Source of the DNA: Candidatus Roizmanbacteria bacterium
GTDB lineage: Bacteria; Patescibacteriota; Microgenomatia; UBA1406; GWC2-37-13
Reading direction: 5' to 3'
Assembly: GCA_016214055.1 (NCBI GenBank)
Contig: JACRPE010000018.1
Location: forward strand, 1-64,000
DNA length: 64,000 nt
A program made the position numbers and the translations under genes. The notes beneath the pieces are model-generated. The model was not told the origin of the DNA. It did no database searches and saw only the letters and a list, made by a program, of their open reading frames with translations. This document shows positions 17,430 to 28,034 of this stretch, piece by piece (position 1 is the stretch's first letter; every line of letters begins with the position of its first letter).

Positions 17430-17496
17430 GGTCAACGGATTAACGAATTAACGGATTAATTTGTTAACCAGTTAATTTTTTAATTCGTTAATTAAC
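17430..17496. repeat. TTAAC array between miaA and folD
   Basis: TCAACGGATTAACGAATTAA followed by the inverted GTTAATTTTTTAATTCGTTA. Same family as the other arrays. Confidence 0.75.
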
Positions 17497-18363
17497 TTAC
17501 TGCATTTTGGCTGCGTCGATGAGGTTCTTGTAGAGGTATAACACGTCAAGAGGACCAATACCTCCGGGAGTTTCGGTATAAAATCCTGCCACATCTTTAA
17601 TATCTTTTTCATCATAATCCCCCTTGAGCCGTCCTCCTTCATGACGAAGACCCATGTTTATGAGAACTACTCCATTTTTGAGCATCTCTGCAGTAACCAC
17701 TTTTTTCCCCACCGCAGTCAGGATGATGTCTGCCTCTTTATAATATTCAGTAGGGCTGATAGTCTGGGAGTTGGTTGATACAAAATTAATTTTGGCATTT
17801 GTCAGCACTTTTCCCACCGGTTTACCGCCGGTTTCACCACGTCCGATAATCACGATTTTCTTGTGTTTTAAAGATTTCTTTAAGCCATTCATATCCTTTT
17901 TCATGTCCACAAATAAATTCTTGTCTGCTTTTAGACTGATATAGAGGTATTTAAAAAGAGTAAGTACCGCAAGTCCCAAAGGAGAGAAGAACTCAGTCTT
18001 TCTGCGGTGCCCTTCAATTTCTTTTTTGATATCAATAAAATCGTACACGCTATCGGTGCTGAGCTGGGAGGGAAGCGGCTGTTGGATGATAATGCCCGTT
18101 GTCTCCGGATCGTGGGAAGTTTCCTTTATCAGGCGGACAAATTTCTCAAAAGGAGGAGTTTCCTTGATGTTGATAAACTCAAACTTGACTCCGATGCGTG
18201 AGGCTATTGCTTTTTTAATTTTTACAAATGAAAGCTGGTCTGAGGCGGTGCCGACGAGAAAAACGACCAATTTGATGGATTTTTTCTTCTTTTTCAGTGC
18301 AAGTACTTCTTTTTTAAGCTCCTTTTCTAACTCCTGTGCGATTTTTTTGCAAGGAATAATCAT
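17497..18363 (-). CDS. folD: Bifunctional methylenetetrahydrofolate dehydrogenase/cyclohydrolase
   Basis: A 288 aa one-carbon enzyme linking methylene- and formyl-tetrahydrofolate. Visible family blocks: VGTASDQLSFVKIKKAIA (catalytic Lys in the YxxxK-like site, where the usual Tyr is Phe), IIIQQPLPSQL, and the Rossmann part KKIVIIGRGETGGKPVGKVL, then GGIGPLDVLYLYKN. The usual GRSxxVGxP is replaced by GRGETGGKPVG. Tyr-to-Phe at the catalytic YxxxK could change activity and should be checked. TATAAT at 18377-18372 ends eight bases before ATG. Confidence 0.88.
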   Translation of the reverse strand: MIIPCKKIAQELEKELKKEVLALKKKKKSIKLVVFLVGTASDQLSFVKIKKAIASRIGVKFEFINIKETPPFEKFVRLIKETSHDPETTGIIIQQPLPSQLSTDSVYDFIDIKKEIEGHRRKTEFFSPLGLAVLTLFKYLYISLKADKNLFVDMKKDMNGLKKSLKHKKIVIIGRGETGGKPVGKVLTNAKINFVSTNSQTISPTEYYKEADIILTAVGKKVVTAEMLKNGVVLINMGLRHEGGRLKGDYDEKDIKDVAGFYTETPGGIGPLDVLYLYKNLIDAAKMQ

Positions 18364-18371
18364 GTTTGCCC

Positions 18372-18377
18372 ATTATA
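18372..18377 (-). promoter_or_regulatory. -10 box of folD
   Basis: TATAAT on the minus strand with eight bases to the ATG at 18363 and no ribosome-binding site between. It lies in the short gap after the gyrA stop. Confidence 0.5.
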
Positions 18378-20888
18378 TCAAACTAAGGTCGCGCTTACAA
18401 CCTCATCGCCTTTCTGGGAAAAGCGCATAAGGATGACTCCCTTGGCTGAACGCGAGCGTGGTGGAATTGAGGCTAAAGGGATTTTCACTATTTGACCATG
18501 GCCACTCGTGATGATGACGGTAGAGTCGGTCTGATTGATGATCTGAACGAATATAATCTGTCCTATTTTCTCATCAACTGAGGCTACTTTAACCCCCTTT
18601 CCCCCCCGGTGTTGGCCTTTGAACAGGGAAAGGTTTGTCTTTTTACCCACACCTTTTTTACCAATTACAAATATATTTTTCTTAAAATCAGCGTTGGCAA
18701 ATACGTCAGATGAGGCTATTTCATCCCCGTCTTTGAGCTCAATTCCCCGAACCCCTATTGAGGCTCGACCGGTTGGTCTCACTTCAGATTCCTTGAAAAT
18801 GATTGCCTTACCCTGATGGGTGGTGAGAAGAACGTTCATATTACCATCTGTCATCTTGACCCAGAGAAGTTCGTCATTCCCTTCGAGTCTGATTGCGATG
18901 ATACCGTTGGTACGGATATTTGCAAAGTCCGCAAATGGCGTCTTTTTCACTGTGCCATGTTTGGTTGCCATAAAGACAAACTTGGGACCTTGAACGGGAC
19001 TTGCGTCTACCTGGTATGTCAATAACGAAGTGACCTTTTCCTCAGGACGAAGTGTCAGAAGGTTCACGATGGCCTTTCCTTTTGATATGCGGGAACCCTG
19101 CGGGATATCCCAGACCCTATTTTGAAAAATACGGCCCATGTTGGTAAAAAAGAGGATTGAGTCGTGGGTCATGGCGGTTGTAATGTGATACACATTATCA
19201 GTGTCTTTTGTTTCAATACCGGATACACCCTTCCCCCCCCTATTTTGTACTCTGAATGTCTCACGGGGAACCTGTTTGATATATCCTTCTTTTGTCAAAA
19301 CCACAATGACTTCCTTATTCTCAATAAGCTGCTCATCAGTTATTTCTCCCGGGCGGGCTTTGATGACTTTCGTCTTCCGCTCATCACCGTATTTTTCTTT
19401 GAGATAAAGAAGCTCTGTTTTTATCACTTTCAGAATTTTCAAAATATCCTTGAGCAATGCTTCAAGATATGCGATCGTCTCCCGTAACATCTTAAGTTCG
19501 TCTTCGATCTTTGATCTTTCCAATCCGGTTAACCTGCGAAGTTGCATCTCAAGAATTGCCTGAGTCTGAAGCTCGGAAAGACCGAATTTTTTCATCAACT
19601 TAACCTTGGCCTCCGGTTCATCTTTTGCCTGTTTAATGACCTTAATCACCGCATCAATATTATCAAGCGCTATCAGGTATCCTTCGAGAATATGAGCTCT
19701 TTTCTTGGCCTCTCTCAATTCAAATTCTGATCTGCGCGTAACCATATGCACCCGGTGTTTAAGATACAGCTCGAGTATCGTCTTCAACGAAAGTGTCTGC
19801 GGAATTCCGTCAACGAGTGCTACCATGTTGACCGGAAACGAGGTTTGCAGCTCAGTAAATTTGAATAAATTATTCAAGACTTTTTTGTAGGATGCGTCAC
19901 GTTTCAACTCAATTACGACCCGTATACCATCGCGATCTGACTCATCGCGGAGGTCTGAAATACCGACGATTTTTTTATCGTTCACCAAGTGTGCAATCTT
20001 TTCAACAAGATTCGATTTATTTACCTGATAAGGTAATTCACGTACAATCATGGCCATTTTGCCTTTTCCCATATCTTCTTCCTCAATCTTGGCTCGGATG
20101 AGTACCTTGCCTTTACCGGTAAGATATGCCTGTTTAATATCCGCAACTCCATAGATGATACCGCATGTGGGGAAGTCCGGTCCTTTGACATATTCAAAAA
20201 GATCCTCAGAGGTTACATCAAAAAGGAGGTGTTTTTTTTCATCTTTCTTGTCCCCCTCAATCTTCGCCTTATCAATCATGCAAACTATGGCATCAACCAG
20301 CTCGTTCAAATTATGTGGAGGAATTTTGGTGGCCATACCGACGGCAATTCCCTCCGCCCCCATGAGGAGAAGATTGGGAAGCTTTCCGGGAAGATAAAAA
20401 GGTTCCTTGAGGGTTGCGTCAAAGTTGTCTCCCCATTCGACTGTTTCTTTATCAATGTCAAAAAGCAGTTCATCCGCAATTTTTGCGAGTTTAACTTCGG
20501 TATAACGCATAGCGGCTGGAGGGTCTCCATCGACCGAGCCGAAATTACCCTGGCCTTTGATGAGAGGGTAACGCATGGTAAAGTCCTGTGCCATACGGGC
20601 CATGGCCTCATACACAGGAGCATCTCCGTGAGGATGATACTTTCCCAACACTTCTCCTACCACTTTTGCGGATTTTGAAAAACGGGCGCTTGAAGAGAGT
20701 CCTAACTTATGCATCGCATAAAGAATACGTCGGTGCACAGGTTTCAATCCGTCCTTCACATCGGGAAGTGCACGGGACACTATGACAGACATCGCATAGT
20801 TCAAATATGCCCGCTTCATCTCTGCCGTAATTTCGGTAGTGATCAGTTTGGGGTTAATGGGGGCGGGAACGGTGTTATTGTCTGCCAT
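18378..20888 (-). CDS. gyrA: DNA gyrase subunit A
   Basis: An 836 aa type II topoisomerase subunit that cuts and rejoins DNA to add negative supercoils together with GyrB. Blocks: [50 protein letters not shown] (active-site Tyr), and C-terminal beta-pinwheel repeats. The QNRGGKG motif at the start of the C-terminal domain is the GyrA box (usual QRRGGKG), which marks it as gyrase rather than topoisomerase IV. The quinolone-region residues differ from E. coli: GDAPVYE for GDSAVYD. It is followed by folD and preceded by ppa. Confidence 0.97.
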   Translation of the reverse strand: MADNNTVPAPINPKLITTEITAEMKRAYLNYAMSVIVSRALPDVKDGLKPVHRRILYAMHKLGLSSSARFSKSAKVVGEVLGKYHPHGDAPVYEAMARMAQDFTMRYPLIKGQGNFGSVDGDPPAAMRYTEVKLAKIADELLFDIDKETVEWGDNFDATLKEPFYLPGKLPNLLLMGAEGIAVGMATKIPPHNLNELVDAIVCMIDKAKIEGDKKDEKKHLLFDVTSEDLFEYVKGPDFPTCGIIYGVADIKQAYLTGKGKVLIRAKIEEEDMGKGKMAMIVRELPYQVNKSNLVEKIAHLVNDKKIVGISDLRDESDRDGIRVVIELKRDASYKKVLNNLFKFTELQTSFPVNMVALVDGIPQTLSLKTILELYLKHRVHMVTRRSEFELREAKKRAHILEGYLIALDNIDAVIKVIKQAKDEPEAKVKLMKKFGLSELQTQAILEMQLRRLTGLERSKIEDELKMLRETIAYLEALLKDILKILKVIKTELLYLKEKYGDERKTKVIKARPGEITDEQLIENKEVIVVLTKEGYIKQVPRETFRVQNRGGKGVSGIETKDTDNVYHITTAMTHDSILFFTNMGRIFQNRVWDIPQGSRISKGKAIVNLLTLRPEEKVTSLLTYQVDASPVQGPKFVFMATKHGTVKKTPFADFANIRTNGIIAIRLEGNDELLWVKMTDGNMNVLLTTHQGKAIIFKESEVRPTGRASIGVRGIELKDGDEIASSDVFANADFKKNIFVIGKKGVGKKTNLSLFKGQHRGGKGVKVASVDEKIGQIIFVQIINQTDSTVIITSGHGQIVKIPLASIPPRSRSAKGVILMRFSQKGDEVVSATLV

Positions 20889-20927
20889 ATATTATTAACG
20901 AATTAACAAATTAAAAAATTAACGAAT
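20889..20927. repeat. TTAAC array between ppa and gyrA
   Basis: ATTATTAACGAATTAACAAA and ATTAACGAATT units in the gyrA upstream region. Confidence 0.7.
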
Positions 20928-21443
20928 TTATTTCTTCATTCCTTTTTTGATCGCTTCAAGAGCATCCTTTTTAGGTAAAAAATTTCTCGTTTTTACCCAT
21001 TTGCCTTTTTCAAGTTCTTTGTAATGATTAAAAAAATGGTGTATTTTTTGCTTGACTGTCTCATTTAAATCGTCGATATCTTCGACATCAGAATAAAATG
21101 GATCAACCTTTTTTGTAGGTACGGCTAATATTTTAGTGTCAATCCCCTCTTCATCCTCCATCTCCAACATGCCAATTGGACGGGCGGGAATGACGGTACC
21201 GGGGTGTACGGGATATGTTGATATGACAAGTACATCGACCGGGTCTCCGTCTTCGGCTGACGTGCCGGGGACAAATCCGTAATTGAATGGATAGACCATG
21301 GTGGTAAAGGCAAAGCGGTCTACCATAATAAACCCCGATTCTTTGTCCATTTCATACTTGATAGCTGATCCCTGTGGTATTTCAATGACCACGTTGACTT
21401 CCTCAGGTGGGTTTTTACCGACTGAAAGTTTTTTGATATCCAT
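20928..21443 (-). CDS. ppa: Inorganic pyrophosphatase, family I
   Basis: A 171 aa soluble enzyme that hydrolyses pyrophosphate and pulls biosynthetic reactions forward. Metal-binding [11 protein letters not shown] (family D-x-DPxD), [11 protein letters not shown] and [21 protein letters not shown] are clear signatures. The length fits bacterial family I (about 170-180 aa). It lies between gyrB and gyrA on the same strand, with TTAAC arrays on both sides, so the three genes may have separate transcripts. Confidence 0.96.
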   Translation of the reverse strand: MDIKKLSVGKNPPEEVNVVIEIPQGSAIKYEMDKESGFIMVDRFAFTTMVYPFNYGFVPGTSAEDGDPVDVLVISTYPVHPGTVIPARPIGMLEMEDEEGIDTKILAVPTKKVDPFYSDVEDIDDLNETVKQKIHHFFNHYKELEKGKWVKTRNFLPKKDALEAIKKGMKK

Positions 21444-21529
21444 ATATATAAGTTAATTATTAACGAATTAACAAATTAACAAATTAAATAATTAGTTAAC
21501 CCGTTAATTTTTTAACCCGTTAATCAGTG
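21444..21529. repeat. TTAAC array between gyrB and ppa
   Basis: TTATTAACGAATTAACAAAT and repeats, then the inverted GTTAACCCGTTAATTTTTTA and CCCGTTAATC. A clear example of forward units followed by reverse units. Confidence 0.8.
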
Positions 21530-23464
<1,935 letters not shown>

Positions 23465-23466
23465 TC

Positions 23467-23472
23467 ATTATA
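23467..23472 (-). promoter_or_regulatory. -10 box of gyrB
   Basis: TATAAT on the minus strand, eight bases from the ATG at 23458; a weak -35 (TTTACT) is 17 bases further up. Confidence 0.55.
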
Positions 23473-23514
23473 GCTAAAATATTTTGTTTAGTAAAGATGT
23501 ATTACTGTATCAAA

Positions 23515-23542
23515 CTAAAAACCCCCTCCGATTAAGAGGGGG
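23515..23542 (-). terminator. Rho-independent terminator after rplL
   Basis: On the minus strand a GC-rich stem (GCCCCCTC paired with GAGGGGGT) is followed by TTTTTAG. It sits 44 bases after the rplL stop and before the gyrB promoter. The stem is built from a CCTCCGATT-type repeat also seen near 9470 and in cysS. Confidence 0.8.
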
Positions 23543-23585
23543 CTTTTAAGAAATTAAGATACTTAGGTTTCTTAGGTTGCTTATG

Positions 23586-23978
23586 TTACTTAAGTTCGAC
23601 CTTTCCACCTGCGGCTTCAACTTTGGCTTTTGCGGCCTCAGCATCTGCTTTTTTAGCGTCTTTTAAAAGTTCTTTTGGTGCGCTCTCGACGAGTTTCTTT
23701 GCATCCATAAGACCTAGGTTAGGCAACACTTCTCGGACTGCTTTGATGACTGCAAGTTTATTTGCACCTGCGTCAGTAAGCACTACTGAAAATGCTGTCT
23801 TTTCCTCTGCTGGGGCGGCTGCTCCTGCGGCTGGTGCTGCAGCGGCGGCGACCGGCATAGCGGATACTCCAAATTTTTCTTCTAAATACTTTGCCAAATC
23901 TGCCATTTCAATGACGGTTAATGTTTCGAGTTCTTTTGCGATCTTTTCAAGTTTTTCTGATAATTTTACTTCTGCCAT
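23586..23978 (-). CDS. rplL: Ribosomal protein bL12 (L7/L12)
   Basis: A 130 aa stalk protein that recruits translation factors to the ribosome. It has the N-terminal dimer domain ([20 protein letters not shown]), an Ala-rich hinge ([16 protein letters not shown]), and the C-terminal domain [25 protein letters not shown]. Length is normal. A strong Shine-Dalgarno (GGAGGTG) precedes the ATG, unlike many genes here, as expected for an internal operon gene behind rplJ. Terminator follows at 23515-23542. Confidence 0.97.
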   Translation of the reverse strand: MAEVKLSEKLEKIAKELETLTVIEMADLAKYLEEKFGVSAMPVAAAAAPAAGAAAPAEEKTAFSVVLTDAGANKLAVIKAVREVLPNLGLMDAKKLVESAPKELLKDAKKADAEAAKAKVEAAGGKVELK

Positions 23979-23994
23979 ATTATATCGTCACCTC

Positions 23995-24076
23995 CTCAAA
24001 ATGATATAAATAGTAATTTCCCGATTAACGGGTTAACGGGTTAACGAATTATATAATTCGTTAATTTGTTAATTCG
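23995..24076. repeat. TTAAC array between rplL and rplJ
   Basis: GATTAACGGGTTAACGGGTT, then ATTATATAATTCGTTAATTT: three forward units, an AT centre and three reverse units, so the array is itself an inverted repeat. Confidence 0.85.
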
Positions 24077-24622
24077 TTAATTAGTCTGCTTAGCCCTAGC
24101 GTTTAAAATGTAAACGAATTTCTGCATATTGAATTTGAGTGCATGCACGAAGTGAGAAGTTGGGCTTTTCATGCCTCCAAGCAGCTTACCAACTAATTCA
24201 CCACGACTGGGAAGTTGGGCGATGCGAAGAAGACTTTCCTCACCGTAGGTTTGTTTATCCAGGACACCGACTTTAAATCCGACCGTCTTGTCTGCTTTTG
24301 AAAACGCAAAAAAGGTATTCATTCCCAAACTCCAATCTTTTCCAAAGCCCAAAAGGCCCGTATTTTCTTTGAGATTGCGGGTTTGCTTTTGTAAATCTCT
24401 CAAATGTGAACTTTCCTTCGAGGATGAGATGATATTGATTGCTTTTTGTAAAATGGTGTTTTTTATCACCATGAGCTTTGAATCATTTTTTTTGAGCTGC
24501 TTGCGCAAACTTTCCAGTGAAGTATGAGTAGTCTTTTCAAATTTTATGAGCGCAAAACTGGAAGAATTCTTCAAAAAAGAAGTTATTTTATCAAGCTGGG
24601 ATTGTTTATTAGTATTGACCAT
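24077..24622 (-). CDS. rplJ: Ribosomal protein uL10
   Basis: A 181 aa protein that anchors bL12 dimers to the 23S rRNA. It has the expected SSFALIKFEKTTHTSLESLR start region, KLMVIKNTILQKAI, and a C-terminal helix (FVHALKFNMQKFVYILNAR) for L12 binding. The helix looks short, probably two or three L12 dimers. It lies directly upstream of rplL, with a TTAAC array between them. Its leader (24625-24715) contains a paired stem and may be an L10 autoregulatory site. Confidence 0.95.
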   Translation of the reverse strand: MVNTNKQSQLDKITSFLKNSSSFALIKFEKTTHTSLESLRKQLKKNDSKLMVIKNTILQKAINIISSSKESSHLRDLQKQTRNLKENTGLLGFGKDWSLGMNTFFAFSKADKTVGFKVGVLDKQTYGEESLLRIAQLPSRGELVGKLLGGMKSPTSHFVHALKFNMQKFVYILNARAKQTN

Positions 24623-24624
24623 AT

Positions 24625-24715
24625 GGTTTCACTTTCGGCCGACTTCCGTCGAGCGTCTCCTTTAGGAAATTAATAAATCTTATAATCCCGCCAAGGCGGG
24701 ATAAGCCTAAAGTCT
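24625..24715 (-). promoter_or_regulatory. Possible L10 leader (autoregulatory RNA)
   Basis: On the minus strand CTTTAGG and CCTAAAGG flank a GC hairpin (ATCCCGCCTTGGCGGGAT), then an AAAGGAGAC box and a second GC-rich hairpin (GACGGAAGTC) lead to the ATG. A paired leader before rplJ is where L10 binding sites are found, but I cannot match the known consensus with confidence. The GC hairpin may be a repeat (related to 53459). Confidence 0.3.
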
Positions 24716-24767
24716 TGGTGAACGATTCCTCATTTTATCAGATCGAAAAGAGAAGTGCAACCTGACA

Positions 24768-25067
24768 TTATGACTCGGCTAACAATTCTCTCAGTGATTT
24801 GCTTTGTCTTTCGGCTTTTTCTTTGCGTTTACCTTTTGAATCTCCCAATTTCGCCTGCATTTCAGCGGCCAATTTTTGCTTTTTCTGGAATTTTTCAACC
24901 TTACCCTTAGTATCGATAAACCGGTGCTCGCCGGTATAAAGAGGGTGACATTTGCTGCAAATATCCACCGTGATGGTTTGCACAGTTGAGCCGGTGACGA
25001 ATTTATTGCCACAGCTACAGGTAACCTGTACATCTGAAAAATATTTTGGGTGAATTTTTGCTTTCAT
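24768..25067 (-). CDS. rpmE: Ribosomal protein bL31, zinc-binding type
   Basis: A 99 aa protein. It begins MKAKIHPKYFSDVQVTCSCG and shows Cys18/Cys20 and DICSKCHPLYTGEHRF (two more Cys), so it is the zinc-binding C+ form. The C-terminal tail of about 30 charged residues (KGKRKEKAERQSKSLRELL) is longer than in E. coli. TATAAT lies upstream near 25090. It lies alone between rplJ and an exported protein. Confidence 0.95.
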   Translation of the reverse strand: MKAKIHPKYFSDVQVTCSCGNKFVTGSTVQTITVDICSKCHPLYTGEHRFIDTKGKVEKFQKKQKLAAEMQAKLGDSKGKRKEKAERQSKSLRELLAES

Positions 25068-25113
25068 AGGAAGTGAGCCATAATTATAACATATACAGTA
25101 CTATTTGCTAGTA

Positions 25114-26022
25114 CTATTTTTGGCAAGCGGGATTTTCCTGTCCGTATTCCCACCAGGCGCAGATAAATTTCCCCGTCTTAGCGTCTATTTTCAATCGGTT
25201 TATGGTCGTATTTTTATTTATTCCCGGTTCATATACCCCCATCTCCCACATGTTATTTTCAGGTTTTTCCATATCAACCAAAATACCGTACTGCTTTGGT
25301 AAATCGATAAGTTTAGGCGGAAGGCGGATGGCCACGTTTGCTGCGTCATTTTTTGACATAATAATTTCCTTAATATTTGAGGTAAAACGAAGCTTCAGAC
25401 CCTTGATCCGCAAGCATGTATTTGCCCCGTCTTCCCCTGGATCGGCATTAAAGTATAATACCGGAAAATTGGATGTGCTTAGATTCGGCAAATATAATAT
25501 GCAGTTTGTTCTCGTAATAGTTGAGTTCCTTGAGAAATCACCGGAGATAAGATTATTTTTTACCCCTGCAACGTTGACATTATAATATTCATATCGTTTG
25601 GTAAAGGAATAGCCGGAGATAAGCTCCTTATCACTTGACGTCTTCCAACCAGTACCCACCCATCCGTTTCCTTCAGTTCCGTCGCGGATAATATCTTGAT
25701 TTGCCTTCATAAATGCAATCTCTGTAGGGTAAAAATCAAGATAGTCCTGACCGCCAGGGCGGTCTGATAAAAGAAATCTTGTTTGTGAAACTTGCCTATA
25801 CTTTGGATATTCATAATCAAGATACACGGAGATCTTAACAGCATCCTTCATAAAAGAAATAGGGACGAGGGCATTTTTATTATTTATTGCCGATTGTGTC
25901 AACTCAGGTCTTTGAAAATAACTGATAATGAAATAGTTGAAGGCCATCAAAGCAATTATAAGAAAGAGAGTGGGTCTCATAAAACGAAGATGGTTTGGTT
26001 TCCGCTCCCTATGCTTGGTCAC
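25114..26022 (-). CDS. Membrane-anchored extracytoplasmic protein, unknown
   Basis: A 302 aa protein with a positively charged start, one membrane helix (about residues 17-35, TLFLIIALMAFNYFIISYF), and a large outer part with no domain that I recognise. GTG is the start codon. Residues about 84-92 (LSDRPGGQD) are encoded by a palindrome (GACCGCCAGGGCGGTC at 25749-25764), another candidate in-frame repeat. Two conserved-looking Cys pairs (NCILYLP, NTCLRI; ICAWW, PACQK) suggest disulphides outside the cell. It lies just upstream of a transporter start on the same strand, so its operon place is unclear. Confidence 0.6.
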   Translation of the reverse strand: MTKHRERKPNHLRFMRPTLFLIIALMAFNYFIISYFQRPELTQSAINNKNALVPISFMKDAVKISVYLDYEYPKYRQVSQTRFLLSDRPGGQDYLDFYPTEIAFMKANQDIIRDGTEGNGWVGTGWKTSSDKELISGYSFTKRYEYYNVNVAGVKNNLISGDFSRNSTITRTNCILYLPNLSTSNFPVLYFNADPGEDGANTCLRIKGLKLRFTSNIKEIIMSKNDAANVAIRLPPKLIDLPKQYGILVDMEKPENNMWEMGVYEPGINKNTTINRLKIDAKTGKFICAWWEYGQENPACQK

Positions 26023-26043
26023 ACCATCATTGTACAGAAGAAA

Positions 26044-27285
26044 TTAAGTTTGCGCCACATCTTCATGATGATTGTATCGGACAAGGGAGGGAACGAGTTT
26101 GGCCATGAGAAGAGCCGCTACTATAGTTCCCACTCCTCCAAACACAACTGACCAAGGAGTGCCTACAAGTGTTGCCGCAATCCCCGCCTCAACTTCACCC
26201 AACTGAGGACCGCCCATATAGAAAATCATATTTATTGAAGTCATCCGTCCACGTAAATGATCGGGGGTGGTAAGTTGTCGGACAGTATTACGGATAATAG
26301 AACTGACCGAATCCGAAGCACCGGCTACAAATAAACAAACAAGAGAGAGAAAAAATATTTTACTTGCTCCAAAAAGGGCCGTGGATATTCCGTAAATTAT
26401 GATCGAAGTCAGAAGAACTTTTCCCTGATTATAAACTTTGTGTAATGAGGAAAACAGAAGGCCAAAGATGACTGAACCTAGAGCTGGTGCGGCGTACAAA
26501 ATACCCAGTCCTTGAGGTCCGACATTAAGAATATCTTTTGCAAATATGGGCATAAGCGTCATGGATGAAGCAAAAAAAGTAGCAAAAAAATCCAGGAGCA
26601 TGGTGCTCCAGATCAGGGGGGTATGACGGACAAAAGATATTCCCGTCTTGATACTTTTCAAACTAAATTCGGTAAGGTGTTCATTTTTAGGAATTTGCTT
26701 AATCAGAAACATGGCAATATTTACCGCGAAAAAGGAAATCATTGCATAAACATATATAAATCCAACCCCCCAAAACCCGATGATAAACCCCCCGATTGAG
26801 GGTCCAATGATGCTTGCCGCCTGCCAAATAAGGGAATTTAATGACACTGCCCTCATGAAATGCTCACGAGGAACTAAATGAGGCACTATCGATTGGCGGG
26901 CAGGCATGCCAAAAGCGTGAGCACTGGCATAGATTGCCACAAGAATATATATCATAAAAGGTTGGATTGTATGAGTAAAGGTAAGTGCGGCGAGTGTGAA
27001 GGCGACAGAAATGAGTATAATCTGAACAACAAAGATGAGCTTTTTTCGATTAACGATGTCAGCCACTAAACCTGCTAAAAGTGAGCATGCAAGCATGGGG
27101 ATGAACCGTGCGGCTCCAATGAGACCAAGTGACAAGGGCGACTTAGTCAACAGATATACCTGCCAATTAAGCGCTATAATCATCATCTCAGCCCCGATTT
27201 GAGAAATAAAAATACCCCACCACATGTAGGCATAGTCGGGGTAACGGAAGACGATAAAAGGAGATACTTTTTTATCCATAGACAT
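26044..27285 (-). CDS. MFS transporter, drug/metabolite efflux type
   Basis: A 413 aa protein with twelve predicted membrane segments. Markers: the start FRYPDYAYMWWGIFISQIGAEM, loop 2-3 AGLVADIVNRKKLI (the MFS motif GxLaDrxGrr/k), and a second half starting near 210. It resembles the EntS/MFS_3 group of exporters, but the substrate cannot be read. It overlaps the stop of prfA by one base (TGATG), suggesting co-expression. Confidence 0.85.
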   Translation of the reverse strand: MSMDKKVSPFIVFRYPDYAYMWWGIFISQIGAEMMIIALNWQVYLLTKSPLSLGLIGAARFIPMLACSLLAGLVADIVNRKKLIFVVQIILISVAFTLAALTFTHTIQPFMIYILVAIYASAHAFGMPARQSIVPHLVPREHFMRAVSLNSLIWQAASIIGPSIGGFIIGFWGVGFIYVYAMISFFAVNIAMFLIKQIPKNEHLTEFSLKSIKTGISFVRHTPLIWSTMLLDFFATFFASSMTLMPIFAKDILNVGPQGLGILYAAPALGSVIFGLLFSSLHKVYNQGKVLLTSIIIYGISTALFGASKIFFLSLVCLFVAGASDSVSSIIRNTVRQLTTPDHLRGRMTSINMIFYMGGPQLGEVEAGIAATLVGTPWSVVFGGVGTIVAALLMAKLVPSLVRYNHHEDVAQT

Positions 27286-27980
27286 CAGACTTGCGCTTCA
27301 AAAACTTTCTCCCACTTCCCCGACGCAATAATGTCTTCAAGATTGTGGAAACTTTTATTGATCCGGTGGTCGGTCAATCTATTCTGAGGAAAATTATAGG
27401 TGCGGATTTTGTCTGAACGCTCCCCTGTGCCAATATTCTGCACATACGACTGCATGACTCCCCGTTTCTTTTCCTCCTCAAGTTGAAACAGTTTTCCCAA
27501 GAGAAGGTCCATGGCAATTTTGCGGTTGGCTTCCTGGTAGCGCTCCTGACTGGCGGTTGTCACTATACCGGTTGGTTTGTGAGTCAAACGGACTGCTGTT
27601 GATACCTTATTAACATTTTGTCCTCCTTTACCACCTGCGCGATAGAATTGCCATTCCACATCCGCAGGGCTGATCTTAATATCAGACTGTATTATTTGCG
27701 GAAGTACAACAATGATCGCGGTTGAAGTTTGGATTCTTCCTTTTCGTTCAGTGTTAGGCACTCTCTGTACGCGGTGAACACCCGTTTCATGTTTAAAAAG
27801 ATTGTATACTCCCTCTCCGTTTATTTTCAAAATATTTTCATCGAGTGGTATCGCTTTGAATCCATGTCTCTGTGCATATTTGATATAGGACATGAGAAGG
27901 TCATTCATCCAGATTTTGGACTCATCCCCTCCGACTCCGGGGAGGCTTTCTATGATGGCGATGTTGGGATTAATTAACAT
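27285..27980 (-). CDS. prfA: Peptide chain release factor 1 family protein lacking domain 1
   Basis: A 231 aa protein that begins exactly where domain 2 of release factor 1 starts ([19 protein letters not shown]). It has the codon-recognition PNT (usual PxT), and GGQ in [20 protein letters not shown], needed to release the peptide. Usual length is about 360 aa, so domain 1 (about 100 aa) is missing. Only 55 bases separate it from hisS, and they are a TTAAC array, so no hidden N-terminus fits upstream in frame. PxT argues for UAA/UAG recognition. Whether it works as a full release factor or as a rescue factor is open. Confidence 0.85.
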   Translation of the reverse strand: MLINPNIAIIESLPGVGGDESKIWMNDLLMSYIKYAQRHGFKAIPLDENILKINGEGVYNLFKHETGVHRVQRVPNTERKGRIQTSTAIIVVLPQIIQSDIKISPADVEWQFYRAGGKGGQNVNKVSTAVRLTHKPTGIVTTASQERYQEANRKIAMDLLLGKLFQLEEEKKRGVMQSYVQNIGTGERSDKIRTYNFPQNRLTDHRINKSFHNLEDIIASGKWEKVFEAQV

Positions 27981-28034
27981 ACTTTAATAGTTAACGAATT
28001 AACGGGTTCACGGATTAACGAATTCGTTAATCTT
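27981..28034. repeat. TTAAC array between prfA and hisS
   Basis: AGTTAACGAATTAACGGGTT, then the inverse TTCGTTAATC and TTTTAATCCGTTAAT at the hisS 3' end. The array fills the whole gap. Confidence 0.85.

Noticed and set aside
20306-20623. Open frames opposite to or within gyrA, gyrB, rplL and other long genes
   Set aside because: They are shadows of strongly conserved genes with no support of their own.
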